From Brachynemurus nebulosus (Eukaryota; Arthropoda; Insecta; Neuroptera; Myrmeleontidae), in assembly GCA_035578155.1 (NCBI GenBank), contig JAPWDM010000014.1:6064001-6128000 (forward strand): DNA of 64,000 nucleotides, read 5' to 3'. A program made the position numbers and the translations under genes. Shown piece by piece: positions 56,741-64,000 of this stretch. How positions within the stretch are numbered: position 1 is the first letter of the stretch; the number at the start of each line of letters is the position of its first letter. The notes under the pieces are model-generated. The model was not told the DNA's origin, made no database searches, and saw only the letters and a list, made by a program, of their open reading frames with translations.

Positions 56741-58349
56741 TAATTCTAAAAATCGCTGTTTTGGTATCTACATCGATAACTATTTACATTACCAGTACAA
56801 TTTTCAAAAAATATTTCATGTACAGAAATGGTCTCGTTACAATTTTATTATATGTACAGATTATAGTGACTGGTTCGTCAACAAAGAATTTTTTATTTTG
56901 ATGATTATTTTTTTTTTACCAATTTACCACCAAGTTTTTAGGGGTACTCAGAGATTTTGACCTCTGAGTATCCCTCATAGTTTTGCACTTTCCACATTCT
57001 AACGTGTGACCAACTTGCACTTCACCAAACTTTCTGCTGAACTCAGTTCGCCAAGTTTTTGGGGTAAAGGGGGTATTTTTCTTTATTACAAAAATAAAGA
57101 TTTAAAACGTTAATTCTGGACCTAACTATTAATTATTTAATAGTCGAACGTATAAAATTAAAAATTAATTAGATTTTTTTCGTAATTGCTAATTTTTTTT
57201 TAATCTTTCTTGTTAGCAGTAAGGTATAAATAAAAAAAATATAATTGACGCCTATACTATTAGGTACATGATTATTACTGTGTCGTTTATGGATATTTAA
57301 ATGATTTTAATATTACCTACATATTAAATTACCTAAATGATTTTAATATTACCTACATATTAACAGTAAATTACTATCAAAAAAATGCAAACTTTAACAA
57401 TATTTTTTAAATTCATTCAAATTCAATTTAATTGCGATTATTGCAATTAATTTTGCTATTTAAATATATTAGTTTTTGACATTTGACGTTTTGAAATTTT
57501 ACTCAAAATATACATACGTAATTTACACATGCTACCTATATATATAGTGAGTATACCATAGAACACTAGAAGCCAACTAACATAAAAAAAGTGAAATTCG
57601 CTTGGAGTCATTTGTAAGCCAGTCACAGCTTAAGGCATTAGTCCGTCAGTAGTCGTCGTCGAGTCAACACACCATTATATTAAAAATATACCCATTGTTA
57701 GTTGAACACGTTGAAGAGCTCTCTCTGGTAATACGTGTGTGTGGTTGTATGCGTGTATACACATACTACTACAAAAAACCAAACTAATACACTGCAAACA
57801 GTGTGTATGTACACAAACAGACTACGTCACAAACTCATTACAAGTGGAACAGAGGCAAAGCCAATCTAGTTTGTCCCCTTGTATCACACAGTATATAATA
57901 CATGATAGGTACCTACAACATATGTACATAAAGCTACGGATACACGAGACATCTAAATTAGCATTATTGTGTGCAATGTTTACACTATAGAACACTAGAA
58001 GCAAACTAATATCAAAAAAGTTTAGTTCGCTTGGAGTCATTTGTTGGTCTGTCACAGCTTAAGGCATTTAGTCAGTCGGTGTCGGTCATCGAATCCACTA
58101 CGATTGTTATGTATTGTAAGACCATTGTTACTTGACCTGCACGTTGCTCTGTCCGATAATACGTGTTTTGTAATTGTGTGTGTAAATACTCACACAGAAG
58201 CAAACATCAAGCCTAAACCACTACAAACAGTTTGTACTTACACAGCATAGTGATGCGAAGTGGAGGAGATTTTACGTCACCTTTCTGCTACAGTCGGAAT
58301 ACTAACTATCATATAGTAGTTTGGCCCGTTGGTTTACACGTTCAAGTAA

Positions 58350-58800
58350 AGCGGGTTCTACACGATGCTACGAACGTTCCTTCCAACATTCGATCGAACG
58401 TTTGAGGCAGTTAAGTTCGATAGTTGGTGCGACGAATGTATCTGCTACACGGTGAATCGAATGTTTGATCCAATACGAATGATGATGTGTTGGTACTCAG
58501 TGGACGATGTTATCTGTCTGATGTTATCTCTAATGTTATACACTGATGTTGTCTCTCTTCACATGAACGAGCGTGCAGCTGCTGAGTCGAACCAACCAAC
58601 GAACCAACATTGACCTTCAAATGTTCGAAGCACCCCTTTGACTCGGTGCAAAAATACCGACATCGAACGGGACACGACCAAATGCGAACGTTTGACGCTC
58701 GACATTGGACACTCGTAGGTTCGAACAACGGCTACACGATGCTATGAACCATCCAACGTCGAATGTTGGAAGGTGTTCGTAGCATCGTGTAGCAGCGGCT
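58350..58800. mobile_element. Harbinger-type MITE, 451 bp (copy in second segment)
   Basis: Same insertion as 37178-37628, carried by the segmental duplication; TAA flanks at 58347-58349 and 58801-58803. Confidence 0.75.
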
Positions 58801-59609
58801 TAAATTTGCAGTCTAGATAAGGCTAGAACAGTTGTATACACTCGAGTTGCTAGACTTCTCTAGCAAATATTTGAGGTTGTTTACACAGTAGTGTCACACA
58901 CGGCGAATAGAATAGTGTCAGACATTTCACACAACACCTGATTTAGATTATAATTTAACATTTCTAAATCGTATTTTGTATTGCCATATTCTATTTTGAA
59001 TTGAAAACTAATATTTTTATAAATGTTGCTGCAAGACGGCAGTTTCGTACTGAAAATAATTTATTTCATTTTTTGCTATAGTGTAAATCCAACTTGTAAA
59101 ATTTTATTGCGTTTACTTTTTTCTTAGAGTTGTAATATAATATTATCTCTGTATTATCTTTTGGATGCGTCTCACAATTTAGGATTACCTTGTTGGTAGT
59201 ATCTTAAATCAACTTTTCTGTCCTTTTGTAAAAAAAAAAACTTCTACACCAAAAGCGTGTCGTGTGTCCGTACCTTTATAATCTTTTTAAAATAAATTAT
59301 TCTTTTTTTTGTCAAAAGATTCTTATATTATAACATAACCTATTTGTATGACTTAACGTTTATGTAAAAAAAAACAATATGTTTTCATCCAAATCATTTT
59401 AATATTTGCGACGATTTGAATTTTTACACAAAATTTCGAATGCGAAAGGAATTTTTATTTTGGAAAAAATTCGCCCACGAATACAACACAAAACGAACTG
59501 GTATGCTGTTTTTTAAATAATAAGTATTTCAACTAAGCAGTAATGTATCTTTTTTTTAGGAATAGTACATTATCTTCAGAAATAATGTTTTTTTTAAGGA
59601 GAAGTTTTC

Positions 59610-59855
59610 AAAGCTACTACTAGCAAAGTAGTGAAATTAGTGTCACACAAAATTGCTTTGTTGCGTGAAGAATTCATTAAATTTCCAACAACTGACGTCG
59701 AAAAGGCGCAAGTTAAAGAAAATTTTTATAACATTACGCGGTTTCCGAGAGTGTTTGCTGCTTTACATACATACACGGTTACATATACAGGCTGGAAACA
59801 GATTTATCGAACGTGGGGCAAGTATGGTGAGAAATTTTTCTCAGGATCAATGTGA
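59610..59855 (+). pseudogene. PIF/Harbinger transposase fragment, copy 2
   Basis: The translated fragment is identical to that at 38433-38678, with the same loss of the first catalytic Asp and the same stop. Identity reflects the recent duplication, not constraint. Confidence 0.7.
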
Positions 59856-60816
59856 TCTCTGACACTTTTTGATCAATAATATTTCATTTTTAAATCGCGT
59901 TACCATGGATCTGCAATATTTTTGTGTTTGTCAGATTAAATACCCCTGTCGCAGCATCTGCATAACATAGCGAATTTCCAAATTTTAGGGACTGGCGGAT
60001 CTCATCTAAGAACTGTACCTATTTAAAATAGTTTAGCTTTCTAAGAGTAAAAGATTTTTTAAAATCGGCTGGGTAATTAGTTTTGATATTTTTGGGACCC
60101 AAGAACCCGAACGGACTTTGTGCAGCATAGTTGTATCCATCTAAAATAATTTAGTTCTCTAACAGTGAAAAAATTTTCAAAATCGGTCGGTTAGTTTATT
60201 TTTTACAATAATGGGAACAGTAAACCCTGGCGGAAATCATACAACATAACCTTTATTCATCTAAAATAATTTTAGTAAAAAGTTTATCCTAACAGTAAAA
60301 AACGGGTCCTAGGGATCTCATATAACTTATGGTAGTCCGTAAGGTTCTTGTGGACATCATTTAATTACTTAATGAATTCAAATACTTTAACTTACTAACG
60401 GTGAAAAAATTTTCAAAATTTTCGACATTCGCTAAAAAAATCATTGAAAAATATTTGATATGTTTCGATCAATTAATGGTCAACATCAGCAAATAAAAGT
60501 TACTCAAATCGAAGAAAAGAATGAGTTATTTGTCCGTAGAAATTAAAATACAAATTCTGAAAACGAGCAAAGAAATATTGAAAAAACTAGATCGGCAAAA
60601 CATTCTGACAAATAACACTACCCAACTAATACTTGCCAATTTGAATGAAACTTAACATACTTATTAAACAGCGAAAAATATTAAATACGTGTTTTAGCGA
60701 ATTTCGAAAACTCGAAATTCAGCTATTACAGTAGGTGTCATGACGCAATCTGAGTCCGGGACTATGGCAGAAATCTGTTTTGAGGTCCCTAGAATACGAA
60801 AATGATATTCACTAAA

Positions 60817-60819
<3 letters not shown>

Positions 60820-60881
<62 letters not shown>
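60820..60881. repeat. (AT)n microsatellite
   Basis: Pure AT dinucleotide run after 'cactaaaatttat'. The run at 25329-25359 sits at the same place in the related element; another lies at 63068-63130. Confidence 0.95.
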
Positions 60882-60886
<5 letters not shown>

Positions 60887-61859
60887 CGCCACGATAACTC
60901 TCGAACGAAACGTCTAATGCTTATGAAATTTTGTGTGCGGACTGGATTCTGAATTCGCTCGGCTAAGTTCGTTAGCCAGACACGTCGGATGCCCAGAAGT
61001 AGGTTTTCTGGCCATTTTTTATCATTCGATCCTATCATAAGGCAGTTCAATTTTTACATCGTTGAAAAGGAAAAAAAAAATTATGAAGAAAATATTCTTA
61101 TAATTTTCTTTCTATTTTAAGTATTTTTCGAGAAAATGTAAATTTTCACTTTTATTCTTTCTTTGTTAGTCTAATAAGTAATTTATATTTATATCTCAGT
61201 TCTTTATTAAGTATAAAAATATTTCACTTTTTTATTAAAGAATTTTGTGAGAACAAGTGAAAACTATTCACATATATTTGATATAACACACATACATGTA
61301 TAGAGTTTTGTTTCTCATTTATTGCATTATAATTAGCATGGTTCTATCCCATGTTAAAAAATGTAAATTAAACAGATTTTCTAAGCTAATGTAATGAAGA
61401 ATTTTTTTTTTTTTTATTGAATTTTTAAGTAAACAAGAAATTGAAGATTATGTTATGATATAATATTATTAAATATATGAAACAAAACAAAGTATGTATA
61501 ATGTACATATGTATGCACGGAAAAATATTTTGAATCGATTTTGAAAATTTTTTCACTAATAATTAATAATGTTAAAGAATTAAACCATTTCAAATGTATT
61601 TAAGGTATTTTATGTGAGGTCAAGGTTTTCGGGACCTAAAACGGCCAGAAATTAATTAACCAATCGATTTTAAAAATTTTTTCACAGTTAGTAAGTTAAA
61701 GTATTTGAATTAATTAATTAAATGATGTCCGCAAGAAGCGTACGGACTGCCATAGATTATATGAGATCCTTAGAACCCTTTTCTTACTGTTAGAGTACTA
61801 GACTTGTATGAGTTTCGCCAGGATTTACTGATCCCATAATTGTAAAAAATAAACTAAAC

Positions 61860-63000
61860 GACCAATTTTAAAAATTTCTTCACTGTTACAGAGCTAAACT
61901 ATTTTAGATAGATTTAGAATACATTATGTAAGGTCCGCCAGGGTCCACAGGACCCAAAAGTGTCAAAAATAAACTAACTGACCGATTTTGAAAATTTTTT
62001 CACTGTTACAGAGCTAAACTATTTTAGATAAATATCGATTACGTTATGTAAGGTCCGCCTCGGTCCATAGGACCCAAAAGTGTCAAAAATAAACTGCCTG
62101 ATCGATTTTGAAAATTTTTTCACTGTTACAGAGCTAAACTGTTTTAGATAAATATAGATTCCGTTATGTAAGGTCTGCCAAGGTCCATAGGATCCAGAAG
62201 TGTCAAAAATAAACTAACTGACCGATTTTGAAAATTTTTTCACTGTTACAGAGCTAAACTATTTTAGATAAATATAAATTACGTTATGTAAGGTCCACCA
62301 AGGTCCATAGAACCCAAAAGTGTCAAAAATAAACTAACTGACCGATTTTGAAAATTTTTTCACTGTCACAGAGCTAAACTATTTTAGCTAATATAGATTA
62401 CGTTATATAAGGTCTGCCAGGGTCCATGGGATCCAAAAGTGTCAAAAATAAACTAACCGACCGATTTTGAAAATTTTTTCACTGTTACAGAGCTAAACTA
62501 TTTTAGATAAATATAGATTACGTTATGTAAGGTCTGCCAAGGTCCATGGATCCAAAAGTGTCAAAAATAAACTAACCGACCGATTTTGAAAATTTTTTCA
62601 CTGTTGGGGAACTAACTATTTTAGATAGACATACATTACGTTATTTAGGGTCCGCCAGGGTCCATGGGACCCAAAAGTGGTAAAAATAAACTAACCGACC
62701 GATTTTGAAAATTTTTTCACTCTTACAGAGCTAAACTATTTTAGATAAATATAGATTACGTTATGTAAAGTCTGCCAGGGTCCATCGGATCCAAAAGCGT
62801 CAAAAATAAACTAGCCGACCGATTTTTAAAATTTTTTCACTGTTGGGGAGCTAAGCTATTTTAGATACATATAGATTACGTTATGTAAGGTCTGAAATGT
62901 CAGTAGGACCTAAAAGTGTCAAAAATAAAATAACTGACCGATTTTGAAACCCTTTTACTATTACCAAGGTAAACTATTTTAGATAGGTACAGGTTGTGTT
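61860..63000 (+). repeat. Tandem array of ~119-bp units
   Basis: About ten units, each with 'gattttgaaaattttttcac', 'agctaaactattttagata', 'gttatgtaaggtc' and 'aaaagtgtcaaaaataaact'. Unit starts lie near 61861, 61981, 62101, 62221, 62341, 62460, 62579, 62698, 62818 and 62937. Two or three diverged single units occur at 28.6-29.0 kb and 38.8-39.3 kb. Confidence 0.9.
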
Positions 63001-63061
63001 ATCTGAGATCCACAACTGTCCTGCGGATGCAAATGCGGCGTAGAATGCTACACAACGGGTT

Positions 63062-63133
<72 letters not shown>

Positions 63134-64000
63134 CATAAAGTCCGCCTAGAATATACGGTCGAGCTGATTTTTTAATGAGGTCCACCGGGATCTTGCAGAT
63201 CCGAAAACGCCAGTAATAAGCTATCGAACCGATGCTAAAAAATTTCTCACTGCTAGAGAATTAAATTATTTTAGATGGATACAACTATGCTGCACAAAAT
63301 TCGTTCGGGTTCTTGGGTCCCCAAAACTACCAAAACTAATTACCCAGCTGATTTTAAAAATTCTTTTACTCTTAGAAAGCTAAACTATTTTAAATAGGTA
63401 CAGGTCTTAGATGAGATCCGCCAGTGCCCAAGATTTGGAAATTCGCTATGTTATGCAGATGCTGCGACAGGGGTATTTTTATTTCGGCTAAATACGCTTT
63501 TTAGGGGTAGAAAACACCATTCAACCTCTGTAGATGAAAACAGTTATAGCTAGATATTTTTGAAACGACATATTTTCTGAAAAAAGGGCTGAGTACCAAA
63601 TTTGTAGAATTTGAAGCGATGCACTTGATAGTGACCCTGAAATCGATTTTCAAGGTCAGTTGAAAATGATTAGCCATTGCCGAAGTTTGACCATATCCTG
63701 TACCTATAAGCAGTAATTTCATGTATTGACTCAATCTATCTTCAAAGTTGATTTATAGAAAAAATTAGAAGAAAACATTTTTGTAAGTAATTTTAGAAGT
63801 AAAGTTAAGAAAAGATTTAATATCACTCTAATTGTAAGTTAAACATTAACTTTATGTTATATTATAAATTTTCAAAATTTTTTAAAATTTTTATTGCTAC
63901 TCTATAGTTATCATATTAGGAATTCAATTGAACATATGATTAACTATTATTTTTCCGATTGCGATTGAGCAAGTATTTTTCAAAATTACTTCTTGATCAC

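Larger units (their letters stand above)
60696..63477 (+). mobile_element. Helentron-like element, 2.8 kb, with empty site in the window
   Basis: Starts AGCGAATTTCG with a hairpin and ends with sub-terminal GGAAATTCGCTA, the GCAG-ATG-CTGC hairpin and GACAGGGGTATTT. It contains (AT)n at about 60820-60881 and 63068-63130 and the 119-bp tandem array. The left flank 'aatacgtgtttt' and right flank 'tttatttcggctaaatacg' join in the empty site at 39510-39530 with 7 T's. So it inserted in a T run without target duplication. No Rep/helicase gene; non-autonomous. Confidence 0.7.
56935..64000. mobile_element. Harbinger-derived segment, copy 2, with nested Helentron-like insertion (runs off the window)
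   Basis: Parallels 35772-40041 in the same order and orientation. The first 250 bp are clearly diverged; from about 57190 on it is nearly identical. Small indels distinguish the copies: 21 bp are missing near 57556 and about 20 bp are extra near 57435. At 60696-63477 a 2.8-kb element interrupts it; 63478-64000 then continues the match to 39522-40041. Confidence 0.75.

Noticed and set aside
61860..63000. CRISPR-like array
   Set aside because: Units of ~119 bp are repeated whole, with no unique spacers; this is a eukaryotic tandem repeat.

Overview
The window is eukaryotic, very AT-rich and dense in transposon relics. Spliced genes with short introns (62-88 bp) beside one 6-kb intron, plus Tc1/mariner, piggyBac-like, hAT-like, Harbinger and Helentron-like elements, point to an arthropod, most likely an insect. 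I cannot name the species. There are no tRNA or rRNA genes, no CRISPR array and no prokaryotic operon structure.

Layout: (1) 843-3474, plus strand: the last three exons of a DHX36-type DEAH-box RNA/G-quadruplex helicase; its N-terminal half lies before the window. (2) 5.7-20.4 kb: a tandem cluster of four paralogous C2H2 zinc-finger genes, all plus strand, each with a single coding exon and a probable small non-coding first exon. They share an acidic N-terminal block with SUMO-type motifs followed by 11 fingers. Gene 1 has 17 finger units because six were duplicated internally. Gene 3 is a chimera with the 5' part of gene 4 and the 3' end and flank of gene 2. (3) 22.7-29.9 kb, minus strand: a complete four-exon SNRNP40 (U5 snRNP 40-kDa WD40 protein), whose third intron is swollen to about 6 kb by mobile elements. 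(4) 30-64 kb: no intact host gene seen; this is a mosaic of nested elements.

The mobile DNA is informative because several insertions have an empty site elsewhere in the window. A Helentron-like family has a hairpin at its 5' end, (AT)n tracts, ~119-bp tandem units, a sub-terminal inverted repeat and a small 3' hairpin. One 2.8-kb member sits in a T tract of an older copy with no target duplication. A segment at about 36.0-40.0 kb, carrying Harbinger transposase debris, is repeated almost identically at 57.2-64.0 kb, interrupted there by that Helentron-like insertion.

The host genes do not form a pathway. DHX36 and SNRNP40 are conserved RNA-processing genes; the zinc-finger array between them is a young, actively recombining family of probable transcriptional regulators. 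Exon junctions were set by reading frame, GT/AG sites and remembered family alignments, not by transcript data.
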